A stretch of DNA of 64,000 bases from Tsukamurella sp. 1534 (GTDB taxonomy: Bacteria > Actinomycetota > Actinomycetes > Mycobacteriales > Mycobacteriaceae): assembly GCF_000312385.1 (NCBI RefSeq), contig NZ_HE997627.1:253911-317910 (forward strand), read 5' to 3'. A program made the position numbers and the translations under genes. The notes below the pieces were generated by a model. The model ran no database searches. It saw only the letters and a program-made list of their open reading frames with translations, and was not told the origin of the DNA. This document shows positions 1-8,097 of the stretch, in pieces; position 1 is the stretch's first letter, and every line of letters starts with the position of its first letter.

Positions 1-82
1 CGTGGTGTCGCAGTGGAACACCGTGAAGAACCATCCGTACAAGTCGATGATGTTCACCGGCCCGCTGCGCAGGCCGCGGTAG
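1..82 (+). CDS. C-terminal tail of an unidentified protein (partial)
   Basis: Codons starting at base 2 read as the last 26 residues of a protein, including WNTVKNHPYKSMMF, ending at TAG 80-82. The mix of aromatic, Lys and Met residues looks like real coding sequence rather than a GC-driven random frame. The rest of the gene lies upstream of the window, so no function can be given. It runs toward the TetR gene that ends at 101, so the two are convergent. Confidence 0.5.
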   Translation, partial: VVSQWNTVKNHPYKSMMFTGPLRRPR

Positions 83-100
83 CGACGGGGCGGGGCGGGG

Positions 101-712
101 TCAGCCCGAGAGCTGCGACTCCAGGGCCTCGACGGTGCGCTCGATCAGCGGGCGCAGGACGGCCTGTACGTCGTCGTCGGACAGCGGGCGACCGAGGAGG
201 ACGGCGCCGAGTTGCGGCACCATGAACGGCGCCGCCTGGAGGCCGATGGCCACGAACAGGGTGACGGCGACGCGGAGCCGGTCCTCGTCACCGGAGATGG
301 CCTGCAGGCGCGCGACCTTCTGTCCGTAGAACTCCCGACGGGCCTCGCTGAACGGGGGCAGCTCCCCCTCGCCCGCGTCGTAGTGCAGCGATTCCCACAT
401 CAGCAGCCGCACCAGCTCGGGATCGCGACGGTGGTGGTCGTAGGCGGCCATGACGTGGTCGGTGAGGCTCTGCCCGTCCAGGAAGGGCGTCTGTTCCACG
501 TGTTCGGTCAGGGCCTTGCTCATGACCACCTCGAACAGGCCCTCCTTGCTCCCGAAGTAGCCGTAGATCCGCTCCTTGTTGACCCCCGCCGAGGCGGCGA
601 TGCGGGCGACTCGGGCGCCGTCGAAGCCGCGCCGGGTGAACTCCTCGCGGGCGGCGGCGATGAGCGCCTCGCTGGTGGGGGTCGATTCGTACACGGCACC
701 GGTCACGGGCAC
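101..712 (-). CDS. TetR-family transcriptional regulator
   Basis: This is a 203-residue DNA-binding repressor. The N-terminal helix-turn-helix reads ALIAAAREEFTRRGFDG, then VARIAASAGVNKERIYGYFG at about residues 27-46, a classic TetR recognition helix with the YGYFGSKEGLF signature. The C-terminal ligand domain has a Trp-rich helix (LMWESLHYDAGEGE). The GTG at 712 is chosen, but GTG at 706 is equally possible. It is divergent from the MFS gene at 770, with two palindromes between them (723-756). It most likely represses the exporter and itself, releasing on binding the exported compound. The ligand cannot be told. Confidence 0.9.
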   Translation of the reverse strand: MPVTGAVYESTPTSEALIAAAREEFTRRGFDGARVARIAASAGVNKERIYGYFGSKEGLFEVVMSKALTEHVEQTPFLDGQSLTDHVMAAYDHHRRDPELVRLLMWESLHYDAGEGELPPFSEARREFYGQKVARLQAISGDEDRLRVAVTLFVAIGLQAAPFMVPQLGAVLLGRPLSDDDVQAVLRPLIERTVEALESQLSG

Positions 713-722
713 AGCGTACCGC

Positions 723-756
723 CAACCGAACGGTTGACCGGCCAACCGCGCGGTTG
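723..756. promoter_or_regulatory. Twin TetR-type operator between tetR and MFS genes
   Basis: Two 14-bp palindromes of the form CAACCG-NN-CGGTTG lie at 723-736 (centre AA) and 743-756 (centre CG), offset by exactly 20 bp, about two helical turns. They sit in the 57-bp gap of a divergent TetR/MFS pair, 13 bases before the MFS start. Two in-phase copies fit two TetR dimers binding on one DNA face. Confidence 0.8.
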
Positions 757-769
757 CTACGGTCGCCGC

Positions 770-1933
770 ATGACAGTCCCCACCCTCGCTCCGCCGGGCT
801 CGCAGCGGCTGTGGCGCACCGGCACGATCGGCGCCCTGGGCGCGATCCCGATGGTCGGCCAGCTCTACGTCGTCCTCCCGCTCGCGTCCGAGATCCGCTC
901 GCTGCCCGGCGCTTCCGCCGGGACGGCGGCGCTGGCGACCACCGCCTTCGCACTGGTGTACGCGGCGGGCATCCTGGCGCTGGGTCCGCTGGCCGATCGG
1001 TTCGGCGCCCGTCGGCTGATGGTCGCGAGCGCGGCCGCGACCGCCGTCGTCACGGCCGCGACGGCGCTCGCCCCGTCGGCCGGATTCTTCCTCCTGGGAC
1101 GCGCCGCGCAGGGCCTCGCGGCCGCCGCGTTCACTCCCGCCACGCTGGCCTACATCGCCCGCACCACCGCACCCGCGCAGCGGGTGCCGCTCAACACCGC
1201 CGCGATCGGGGCGGGCCTCGCGTCGGCGGTCGTGAGCCAGGTGGCGGCGCAACTGCTGGCGCCCCACACCGGACTCACGGGCGTCTTCCTCGTGTCGGCC
1301 GCGGCGTGCGCGCTCGCCGCCGTCGCGGTGCGCACCCTCCTCCCGGGCGACCCGGTGCCCGACGGGGACCGCCCCTCGGCGGCGACCGTGTACCGGGCGA
1401 TCCCCGGATTGCTCGCCCGGCCCCGCCTGGTGCTGCTGTACTGCACCGGCTTCACCTTCCTCAGCGTGCTCGTGTCGCTCTACACCGCGCTCGCCGCGGA
1501 CGGCCGGTGGTCCTCGACGACGCTGCTGGTGCTGCGGGCGAGTTCGCTGCCGGCGGTCGTCGCTGCGGGGCTGCTCACCCTGAAGCTCGGCGGAACGCCC
1601 GCACGGGCCCGCATCCTCGGGGCGGTGGGGACGGCGGCACTGGGCGCGCTGGTCTGCGCCACGGGCAGCACGCTCGCGGTCGGCGTGGGACTGTTCCTGT
1701 TCGTCGGCGCGGTCGCGGTCGCGGCCCCGTCGGTCGTGGCCGAGGTGACGCGGCTGGGAGCGCCCGCCGTGGGCGCCGCCGCCTCGCTCTACACGGTGAC
1801 CATCTTCGGCGGAGCGAGCCTCGGTGCGCCGCTCGACGCCGCGCTGGGCGGCGGGCTCACGACGGTGGCACTGGGCGGAGCGGCGGTGCTCGCGCTCGGT
1901 GGTGCGACAGCGGCGATCGCGACCCGCGCGTAG
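770..1933 (+). CDS. MFS transporter (drug/metabolite efflux type)
   Basis: This is a 387-residue integral membrane protein of the major facilitator superfamily with about 12 hydrophobic segments. The loop after the second segment carries GPLADRFGARRLM (about residues 74-86), the MFS motif A form G-x-LaDrxGrrxxl. The start ATG lies just after the double operator. The divergent TetR gene suggests drug-inducible or metabolite-inducible efflux. Secondary transport driven by proton motive force is a family property; the substrate is unknown. Confidence 0.88.
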   Translation: MTVPTLAPPGSQRLWRTGTIGALGAIPMVGQLYVVLPLASEIRSLPGASAGTAALATTAFALVYAAGILALGPLADRFGARRLMVASAAATAVVTAATALAPSAGFFLLGRAAQGLAAAAFTPATLAYIARTTAPAQRVPLNTAAIGAGLASAVVSQVAAQLLAPHTGLTGVFLVSAAACALAAVAVRTLLPGDPVPDGDRPSAATVYRAIPGLLARPRLVLLYCTGFTFLSVLVSLYTALAADGRWSSTTLLVLRASSLPAVVAAGLLTLKLGGTPARARILGAVGTAALGALVCATGSTLAVGVGLFLFVGAVAVAAPSVVAEVTRLGAPAVGAAASLYTVTIFGGASLGAPLDAALGGGLTTVALGGAAVLALGGATAAIATRA

Positions 1934-1956
1934 CGGATTCGGCGTCGGCGTCGAAC

Positions 1957-1970
1957 GAGAACATGTTCTC
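1957..1970. promoter_or_regulatory. Perfect 14-bp palindrome GAGAACATGTTCTC before the OYE gene
   Basis: GAGAACATGTTCTC is self-complementary and ends 8 bases before the ATG at 1979. Its AAC-NN-GTT core matches the core of actinobacterial KstR-type TetR operators, although the outer T...A pair is missing. It sits between the MFS stop and the flavin oxidoreductase gene and probably controls the latter. The cognate regulator is not obvious. Confidence 0.6.
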
Positions 1971-1978
1971 ATCGAAGG

Positions 1979-3157
1979 ATGACGGACCCGTACGCCCCCG
2001 CCGATCTGGGCCCCCTGCGCCTCCGGAACCGCACGATCAAGGCCGCGACGTTCGAGGGGCGTACACCGGACGCCCTGGTCACGGACGACCTCATCGATTT
2101 CCACGCCGAGTTCGCCCGGGGCGGTGTCGGGATGACCACCGTCGCCTACTGCGCGGTGGCCCCGGAGGGCCGCACCGAGCGGCGGCAGTTGTGGATGCGC
2201 CCGGAGGCGGTTCCCGGCCTCCTCCGGCTCACCGCGGCCGTCCACGCGGAGGGTGCCGCGGTCTCCGCGCAGCTGGGACACGCCGGCCCCGTCGCGGACG
2301 GGGCCGAGCACCGCACGCCCGTCACCCCCAGCCGCATGGTGAGCCCGCTTGCACTGCGCCGCACCGCGCGCCCCGACGCCGCCCACGTCCGCCGGCTGGT
2401 CGCGGCGCACGCGGAGGCGGCCGTCCTCGCGGCCGACGCCGGATTCGACGCGGTGGAGCTGCACTTCGGCCACAACTACCTGATCAGCGCATTCCTCAGC
2501 CCATTGCTGAATCGCCGGCGCGACGGGTACGGCGGCTCCCTGCCGGCGCGGGCCCGGTTGGCGCGGGAGGTCGCGATCGCGGTCCGCGAGGCGGTGGGCG
2601 ACCGCATTGCGGTCACGGCCAAGCTCAACATGACCGACGGGGTGCCCGGGGGCCTCAGGCCCGACGACGCGCTGCGGGTGACGCGGTGGCTCGAGTCCGA
2701 CGGTGCGCTGGACGCGCTGGAGCTCACCGCGGGCAGCTCGCTGCTCAACCCGATGTACCTGTTCCACGGCACGCCGCCGCGCAGCGAGTTCGCGGCGGCG
2801 TTCCCGAGCCCGGCGCTGCGGGCGGGACTGCGGGTGGCCGGGCCCGCGTTCCTCCGCGCGTACCCGTACCGGCCCGCGTACCTGCTGGACCTCGCGCGCC
2901 GCTTCAGGGCGGCGCTGTCGATGCCGCTGGTCCTCCTCGGCGGGGTGTCCGACGGCGCCACGGTGCAGCGCGCGATGGACGAGGGATTCGAGTTCGTGGC
3001 CCTCGGCCGGGGCCTGCTGCGCACGCCGGACCTGGTGCGCCGGATGGCGGCCGATCCGCACGAGGAGGACCGGTGCACGCACTGCAACCTGTGCATGCCC
3101 ACCATCTACCGCCGCACGGAATGCCCGGTGCGGACTGCGGAGGAGGCCGGGGCCTGA
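1979..3157 (+). CDS. Old yellow enzyme family NADH:flavin oxidoreductase
   Basis: This is a 392-residue FMN-dependent TIM-barrel protein. The opening PLRLRNRTIKAATFEG is the OYE/2,4-dienoyl-CoA reductase N-terminus, QLGHAG is the usual substrate/FMN strand, and DAVELHFGHNYLISAFLSP and NRRRDGYGGSL are family hallmarks. VLLGGVSDG near residue 320 is the phosphate-binding strand. The C-terminus has CTHCNLC, a cysteine cluster seen in the larger 2,4-dienoyl-CoA reductase-like members. However, the protein is too short for the extra FAD/NAD domains of those enzymes. It probably reduces activated C=C bonds of enones or similar electrophiles, using NAD(P)H. GAAGG lies very close to the ATG, so translation may start on a short leader. 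Confidence 0.88.
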   Translation: MTDPYAPADLGPLRLRNRTIKAATFEGRTPDALVTDDLIDFHAEFARGGVGMTTVAYCAVAPEGRTERRQLWMRPEAVPGLLRLTAAVHAEGAAVSAQLGHAGPVADGAEHRTPVTPSRMVSPLALRRTARPDAAHVRRLVAAHAEAAVLAADAGFDAVELHFGHNYLISAFLSPLLNRRRDGYGGSLPARARLAREVAIAVREAVGDRIAVTAKLNMTDGVPGGLRPDDALRVTRWLESDGALDALELTAGSSLLNPMYLFHGTPPRSEFAAAFPSPALRAGLRVAGPAFLRAYPYRPAYLLDLARRFRAALSMPLVLLGGVSDGATVQRAMDEGFEFVALGRGLLRTPDLVRRMAADPHEEDRCTHCNLCMPTIYRRTECPVRTAEEAGA

Positions 3158-3163
3158 CGGGGG

Positions 3164-3688
3164 TCAGGCGATGCCGGGCACCTCGGTGGCGGCGAAGTCG
3201 GCGAGTGCCTCGGTGACGATCCCCGGCACGTCCCCCGAGACGTTGACCGTGACGCCGAACTCGTCGGGATCGAGCGGCTCGAGGATCGCGAGCTGCGAGG
3301 CCAGCATGTCGGCCTTCATGAAGTGGCCCTCGCGCCCCTGCATACGCCGCATGAGAACGTCCTCGCCGCCGGTCAGGAACACGAAGTACACACTCGCGCC
3401 GGCGGCCCGGATCCGGTCGCGGTAGACGCGCTTGAGTGCCGAGCACGCGACGACGGCGGGGCGGCCCGCGATCATCTCGTCCCGCAGGTGGGCGCCGATG
3501 GCGGCGAGCCAGGGCCACCGGTCCTCGTCGGTCAGCGGGGTGCCCGCGGCCATCTTGGCGCGGTTGGCGTTGCTGTGGAAGTCGTCGCCGTCGGCGAAGT
3601 CCCGTCCGAGGTGCCGCGCCAGCTCGGCGCCCACCGTGGACTTCCCGGAGCCGGACACTCCCATCACACAGATCTGGATCGTGGCCAC
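3164..3688 (-). CDS. gntK: Gluconokinase
   Basis: This is a 174-residue P-loop kinase that phosphorylates D-gluconate to 6-phosphogluconate for the pentose phosphate pathway. The P-loop is MGVSGSGKST at about residues 9-18. GDDFHSNANRAKMAAGTPLTDEDRWPWL is the very characteristic gluconokinase substrate region (quoted here as its two parts: GDDFHSNANRAKMAAG and TPLTDEDRWPWL). CSALKRVYRDRIR is also conserved, as is FLTGGEDVLMRRMQGREGHFMK. Length is normal for the family. It stands alone, convergent with the OYE gene (6-base gap), with no gluconate permease next to it. Confidence 0.95.
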   Translation of the reverse strand: MATIQICVMGVSGSGKSTVGAELARHLGRDFADGDDFHSNANRAKMAAGTPLTDEDRWPWLAAIGAHLRDEMIAGRPAVVACSALKRVYRDRIRAAGASVYFVFLTGGEDVLMRRMQGREGHFMKADMLASQLAILEPLDPDEFGVTVNVSGDVPGIVTEALADFAATEVPGIA

Positions 3689-3763
3689 CCGTCGAGTAGA
3701 TCACGCCGCCGCGGGCGGCCACCGCATAATGGGTCGGCGGAACGGTCGTACGGGGGTGGATCG

Positions 3764-4480
3764 ATGTCGACGGGCGCGGTGGTGGGCCTGACGGTGCTCG
3801 GTGCCGTCGTGCTGCTGTGCGCCGGGGAGTTCGCGGCGCGGGCGCTGGTGCGGGCGCGGCTGGCCGGGATGTGCGCCGACGTGCTGTTCCACCGCCCGGC
3901 GGTGGCGCTCGGGGCCCGGCCCGTACTGCTGCAGCTGGCCGAGCGGCGCCTGGCGCGGGTGGGCGTGGACACGGACGGCGAGCCCGCCGATCCCCGCGCG
4001 CTGCTGCTGCGCGGCGAGGCCCGCGGTGTCAGCACCGCACCGGGCGGCCTCCGGCTGCGGGCGCTCGACGCGCGTGCCACGCTGCCCCTCCCCTGGATTC
4101 GGTACGCCGCCGAGGCGGCGGGCGGGAACGGCGACGGCGTCGTGGTCCGGTCGATCTCCCTGATGCCGCGCCGCGGCGCCCTGTCGGTCACGGTGGGGCT
4201 GCCGGTGGCCTTCGGCCGCGGCATCGACGTCCGGATGGCGATCGCCGTGACGGTGGCGGACGGGCGGCTCGCGTTCCGCGCGACGGACCTGTCGATGCCG
4301 CTCAGCCCGGTGCCCGTACCGATCCCGATGGCGTGGGCGATCGATTCGTGGATCGTCGCGCTGCGCGCGAAGGTCATTCCGCCGGCGCTCGACGCCTTGA
4401 CCATCACCGCCGTGGAGTGGGGCCGGGACGCCGTGATCGTGGACGTCACGGCCCACGATGCGACCGTCCCGATGTCCTGA
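3764..4480 (+). CDS. DUF2993 (LmeA-like) membrane-anchored protein
   Basis: This 238-residue protein has one N-terminal hydrophobic segment (about residues 5-22, GLTVLGAVVLLCAGEFAA) followed by a soluble domain of alternating strands. The layout, single anchor then short acidic/basic helix and a long beta-rich region with LSVTVGLPVAF and VTVADGRLAF, fits the DUF2993/LmeA family of lipid-binding envelope proteins in mycolate-bearing actinobacteria. LmeA itself supports lipomannan elongation in mycobacteria, but this assignment is to the family only. It is divergent from gntK and 15 bases before the SDR gene, so the two may be cotranscribed. Confidence 0.6.
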   Translation: MSTGAVVGLTVLGAVVLLCAGEFAARALVRARLAGMCADVLFHRPAVALGARPVLLQLAERRLARVGVDTDGEPADPRALLLRGEARGVSTAPGGLRLRALDARATLPLPWIRYAAEAAGGNGDGVVVRSISLMPRRGALSVTVGLPVAFGRGIDVRMAIAVTVADGRLAFRATDLSMPLSPVPVPIPMAWAIDSWIVALRAKVIPPALDALTITAVEWGRDAVIVDVTAHDATVPMS

Positions 4481-4495
4481 GGGACACTGTTCCCC

Positions 4496-5950
4496 ATGCC
4501 CGGCCCCATCGATCCCGCCGACCTCGCCGCCTTCCACCGTGTGTTGGATGCCGCCTCGGGGCTCGACGAGGACGATCCGCAGTCGATCGAGGTGCAGCGC
4601 GCCGTGGGCCACATGTTCAAGGCCGCGAAGAAGGCCCGCCGGAGGGCGGCCCGGGACCGGGTCCGCGACGCGGACAGGGAGGTCCTGGAGAGAACCGCCA
4701 CCGGCTCGGGCGCCCGCATCGACGACGAGACCGCGGGCATCCTGTTGACCACGCCCACGGTGGGCGAGAGCGCGGGTGAGCTGGCGCGGCCGCAGAACTG
4801 CTACATCTGCAAGAGGCCCTATACCCGGGTCGACGCGTTCTACCACCAGCTGTGCCCGGAGTGCGCGGCGTTCAGCCATGCCAAGCGGGACGCCACCACG
4901 GACCTCACGGGCAGGCGGGCTCTGCTCACGGGCGGCCGCGCGAAGATCGGCATGTACATCGCGCTGCGGCTGTTGCGGGACGGCGCCGACCTGACGATCA
5001 CCACCCGCTTCCCCACCGACGCCGCCCGTCGGTTCGCCGAGCTGGCGGACAGCGCGGAGTGGCTGGACAGACTGCACATCGTGGGCATCGACCTGCGCGA
5101 CCCGTCGCAGGTGAGCGCACTGGCCGACGCCGTCGCCGCGCGCGGCCCGCTGGACATCATCATCAACAACGCCGCCCAGACCGTGCGCCGCTCCCCCGGC
5201 GCGTACTCGGCGCTCGTGGACGCCGAAGCCGGCGACGTGCCGCCCCAGCTCGCGGACCGCATCATCCGGTTCGGCCGGGCCAGTTCCGCGCACCCGGCCG
5301 CGCTCACGGAGGCGCTCGACGGGCACACGCTGGACCGGTCCGGTGACGTGACGGCACTGGACCCGGCTGCGCTCACCGCGCTCGCCCTGCGCGGGGGCTC
5401 CGCCTCGGCCGCCCGGATCGAGGACGGCAGCGCGATCGACGCGGGTGGGTTGCTGCCCGATCTCGTGCACACGAACTCCTGGGTGCAGACGGTCGACGAA
5501 GTGGAGCCGCTGGAGCTGCTGGAGGTGCAGTTGTGCAACTCGGTGGCGCCGTTCATCCTCATCTCCAAGCTGCGGCCCGCGCTGCGGGCGTCGCCGGCCC
5601 GCCGCAAGTACGTGGTGAACGTCTCGGCGATGGAGGGGCAGTTCGGCCGCAAGTACAAGGGCGCGGGCCACCCGCACACCAACATGGCCAAGGCCGCGCT
5701 GAACATGCTCACCCGCACGTCCAGCGAGGAGATGCTCGCCGACGGGATCCTGATGACCGCCGTGGACACGGGCTGGATCACCGACGAGCGCCCCCATCAC
5801 ACCAAGATGCGGCTCGCCGACGAGGGGTTCCGCGCCCCGCTCGACCTGGTGGACGGCGCGGCCCGGGTGTACGACCCGATCGTCCAGGGCGAGGCGGGGA
5901 TCGACCTGTACGGCTGCTTCCTCAAGGATTACCGGCCCTCGCCCTGGTGA
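4496..5950 (+). CDS. Atypical SDR with an N-terminal four-cysteine zinc-finger-like module
   Basis: This protein has 484 residues, far longer than a 250-residue SDR. Residues 1-95 are mostly helical and charged. Cys102-x2-Cys105-x14-Cys120-x2-Cys123 looks like a zinc ribbon or treble clef. The Rossmann domain then starts with TGGRAKIG (residues 145-152, the TGxxxxIG dinucleotide loop) and has the NNAA strand. The usual YxxxK is absent: Lys399 is preceded at the -4 position by Thr395, and the nearest Tyr is 387. Ser377 is in place. The C-terminal end GCFLKDYRPSPW is unusual. It may be an oxidoreductase with changed chemistry or a binding protein. Cofactor use is inferred only from the Gly-rich loop. 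Confidence 0.75.
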   Translation: MPGPIDPADLAAFHRVLDAASGLDEDDPQSIEVQRAVGHMFKAAKKARRRAARDRVRDADREVLERTATGSGARIDDETAGILLTTPTVGESAGELARPQNCYICKRPYTRVDAFYHQLCPECAAFSHAKRDATTDLTGRRALLTGGRAKIGMYIALRLLRDGADLTITTRFPTDAARRFAELADSAEWLDRLHIVGIDLRDPSQVSALADAVAARGPLDIIINNAAQTVRRSPGAYSALVDAEAGDVPPQLADRIIRFGRASSAHPAALTEALDGHTLDRSGDVTALDPAALTALALRGGSASAARIEDGSAIDAGGLLPDLVHTNSWVQTVDEVEPLELLEVQLCNSVAPFILISKLRPALRASPARRKYVVNVSAMEGQFGRKYKGAGHPHTNMAKAALNMLTRTSSEEMLADGILMTAVDTGWITDERPHHTKMRLADEGFRAPLDLVDGAARVYDPIVQGEAGIDLYGCFLKDYRPSPW

Positions 5951-5970
5951 CGGGCGGCTAGGCTCGGGGC

Positions 5971-7008
5971 GTGGCGGAAACGAAGGTCCTGTTCGACTGC
6001 GACACCGGCGTCGATGATTCCCTGGCCCTGCTGTACCTGCTGGCGCAGCCGGAGGTGAACCTGCTCGGCATCGTCTCGACGGCGGGCAACGTGCCCGGCC
6101 CGCAGGTGGTGGAGAACAATCTGGGCTGGCTGGAGTTGTTGGGGCGCAACGATGTCGAGGTGTACGTCGGGTCGGACTCCCCGCTGTCGACGCCGCTCAT
6201 CACGACCGAGGAGACGCACGGCCCGTTCGGGGTGGGGTACGCGGAGTTGCCCACGCCGAGCCGCGCACCGTCGGATGTGCCGGGCGCGCAGGCGTGGTCG
6301 GATCTGACCAGGGCCCACCCCGGTGAAGTGGTGGGGCTGGTCACCGGCCCGTGCACGAACCTCGCGCTGGCGCTCCGCGACGACCCGGGCATCCTGGCCC
6401 GGCTCCGGCGGCTGGTGATCATGGGCGGCGTGTTCTGGCATCCGGGCAACACCACCCCGACGTCGGAGTGGAACGTGGCGGTGGACCCGGAGTCGCTGTG
6501 GGAGGTGTTGCGCGCCTACGGCGAACTCGACGGGACGGGCACGCCGCTGCCGATCCTGTGCCCGCTCGACCTCACCGAGACGATCGAGCTCACCCCGGAT
6601 CACGTGCTCCGGCTCGCGGACGCCGCCGGCAGCAGCCCGGCGGAGGTCCTCGCCCCGGAGGACGACGACGGGACGCGCTCCACGGCGAGCGATCCGGTGG
6701 TGCGGGCGGTGTCGGACGCGGTGCGGTTCTACTTCGAGTTCCACCGCGACCACGACCACGGCTACATAGCCCACATGCACGACCCGTTCGCCGCCGCGGT
6801 GGCCCTCGATCCCACGATCGCCGAGACCGCGCCGTACACCGTGGACGTGGAGCTCGCCGGGGCCCTGACCCGCGGTACGACGATCGCGGACACCTACGGC
6901 GCGTGGAACCGGCCGCACACCGCGCAGATCGCGCAGTCCACCGATCCGGTGCGGTTCTTCGACCGCCTCGTCGATTCGATCGGGAGGCTCGCCCGTGCCG
7001 GCGTCTGA
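5971..7008 (+). CDS. Nucleoside hydrolase (IunH/RihA-type)
   Basis: This 345-residue protein hydrolyses the N-glycosidic bond of nucleosides to base and ribose. The Ca-binding motif FDCDTGVDDSLAL gives Asp9, Asp11, Asp15 and Asp16 as the metal and catalytic aspartates. LVTGPCTNLALAL, MGGVFWHPGNTTPTSEWN and HMHDPFAAA are the other family blocks. The last gives the conserved Asp that completes the metal site. The GTG start is chosen because it directly precedes the signature. The next gene overlaps its 3' end by 14 bases, which suggests cotranscription of hydrolase, DinB-like and ASCH-like genes. Substrate preference (purine or pyrimidine) cannot be read. Confidence 0.92.
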   Translation: MAETKVLFDCDTGVDDSLALLYLLAQPEVNLLGIVSTAGNVPGPQVVENNLGWLELLGRNDVEVYVGSDSPLSTPLITTEETHGPFGVGYAELPTPSRAPSDVPGAQAWSDLTRAHPGEVVGLVTGPCTNLALALRDDPGILARLRRLVIMGGVFWHPGNTTPTSEWNVAVDPESLWEVLRAYGELDGTGTPLPILCPLDLTETIELTPDHVLRLADAAGSSPAEVLAPEDDDGTRSTASDPVVRAVSDAVRFYFEFHRDHDHGYIAHMHDPFAAAVALDPTIAETAPYTVDVELAGALTRGTTIADTYGAWNRPHTAQIAQSTDPVRFFDRLVDSIGRLARAGV

Positions 7009-7477
7009 GGGGCAGATCGCGGCGTTCCTGTCCGTCGCGGCCGAGACCCTCGACACCGTCGACCGGGTGCTCGGCGACTGCGACGACACGACCGTGAACG
7101 CCGTCCCGCCGGTGCCCGGCGTCAATTCGGTGTTCGCCCTCGTCACGCACGTGGCCGGGGCACTCGGCTACTGGGGCGGTTCGCTGCTCGCGGGTGAGGA
7201 CATCCCCCGGGACCGGGCGAGCGAGTTCCACGCGACGGGCACCGTCGACGAGGCCCACGCGATCGTCGCGCGCCTGCGCGTGGACCTGCCGCGCTGGGAT
7301 CCCGTGGCGGCCAATGGGATTCGCAACCCCGAGGCGACGGGCACCACCCGGCGCAACGCCGCGACGGCGACGCCGGAGTGGGTGCTCACGCACATGCTGC
7401 GCGAGCTGACCCAGCACACGGGGCACATGGAGATCTGTCGCGACGTGGTCGCCCGGCGCGCGGACCGACCGTGCTGA
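6995..7477 (+). CDS. DinB/DUF664-like four-helix metal-binding protein
   Basis: This 160-residue protein is likely a four-helix bundle of the DinB/MDMPI superfamily. SVFALVTHVAGALGYW carries the first His, and ELTQHTGHMEICRD carries the later His pair, giving a three-His metal site as in mycothiol- or bacillithiol-dependent transferases of this family. GTG at 6995 overlaps the hydrolase stop. A mycothiol-S-transferase or isomerase role is possible because mycothiol is the actinobacterial thiol, but this is inference. The gene overlaps the next one by 7 bases. Confidence 0.75.
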   Translation: MPASEGQIAAFLSVAAETLDTVDRVLGDCDDTTVNAVPPVPGVNSVFALVTHVAGALGYWGGSLLAGEDIPRDRASEFHATGTVDEAHAIVARLRVDLPRWDPVAANGIRNPEATGTTRRNAATATPEWVLTHMLRELTQHTGHMEICRDVVARRADRPC

Positions 7478-8097
7478 TTCCGAAGGCGATCGCCGAGGGT
7501 GTGCGCGACGGCCGGGTCACCACCCAGTACCGCCGGTGGGACTCCCCACGCGTGAAGGTGGGCGGCACCCAGCTCACGCCGGCCGGGCTGCTGCGTTTCA
7601 CGCGGGTCACGAGAGTGCCGGAGGTGGAGAAGATCTCGGACCGCGCCGCGCGCGCCGCGGGGATGAAGGACGCAGCTGCCCTGCGCCGGGCCCTGCGGCC
7701 GCGCGATCCGGACGCGCTCCGTCGGGAGCGGTCCGCGCGCGGCGGCGAGCACGTCTACCGGATCCACCTCGAGTGGGCGGGCGAAGACCCGCGCCTGGCT
7801 CTGCGGGAGGAGCTGCCCGATGCCGACGAGCTGGAAGCCATCGCGAAGCGCCTGTCCCGCCTCGACGCGCGGGACACCGGGCCGTGGACCCGCGACATCC
7901 TGGCGTGGATCCGCGAACACCCCCACGTGGTGTCCAAGGAGCTCGCGGCCGAGCGGGGCGTGGAACTGCTGCCGATGAAGGCGGACATCCGCAAGCTCAA
8001 GGGCATGGGTCTGACCATCAGCCACGACGTGGGCTACGAGCTCTCCCCGCGCGGCGCCGCCTACCTCGCGTGGGTGGACGGCGCCGCAGGTTCCTAG
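7471..8097 (+). CDS. ASCH-like / winged-helix small protein
   Basis: This 208-residue protein starts at GTG 7471, overlapping the DinB-like stop. The first 50 residues (PKAIAEGVRDGRVTTQYRRW and LLRFTRVTRV) resemble an ASCH-type RNA/ligand-binding fold. The C-terminal half (IREHPHVVSKELAAERG, MKADIRKLKGMGLTIS) has the look of a winged helix: helix, turn, recognition helix, then a wing ending in SPRGAAYL. Such two-part proteins occur in actinobacteria without known function. Its TAG stop shares the CTAG tetranucleotide with the stop of the convergent fadD gene. I am sure it is a gene, less sure of the fold. Confidence 0.65.
   Translation: MLIPKAIAEGVRDGRVTTQYRRWDSPRVKVGGTQLTPAGLLRFTRVTRVPEVEKISDRAARAAGMKDAAALRRALRPRDPDALRRERSARGGEHVYRIHLEWAGEDPRLALREELPDADELEAIAKRLSRLDARDTGPWTRDILAWIREHPHVVSKELAAERGVELLPMKADIRKLKGMGLTISHDVGYELSPRGAAYLAWVDGAAGS

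Noticed and set aside
101-3082. Very long reading frames opposite and across real genes, for example 101-3082 minus and 33871-38007 minus.
   Set aside because: High third-position GC leaves few stops. Only the segments with motifs (TetR at 101-712; MutB at 33871-36099) are real.
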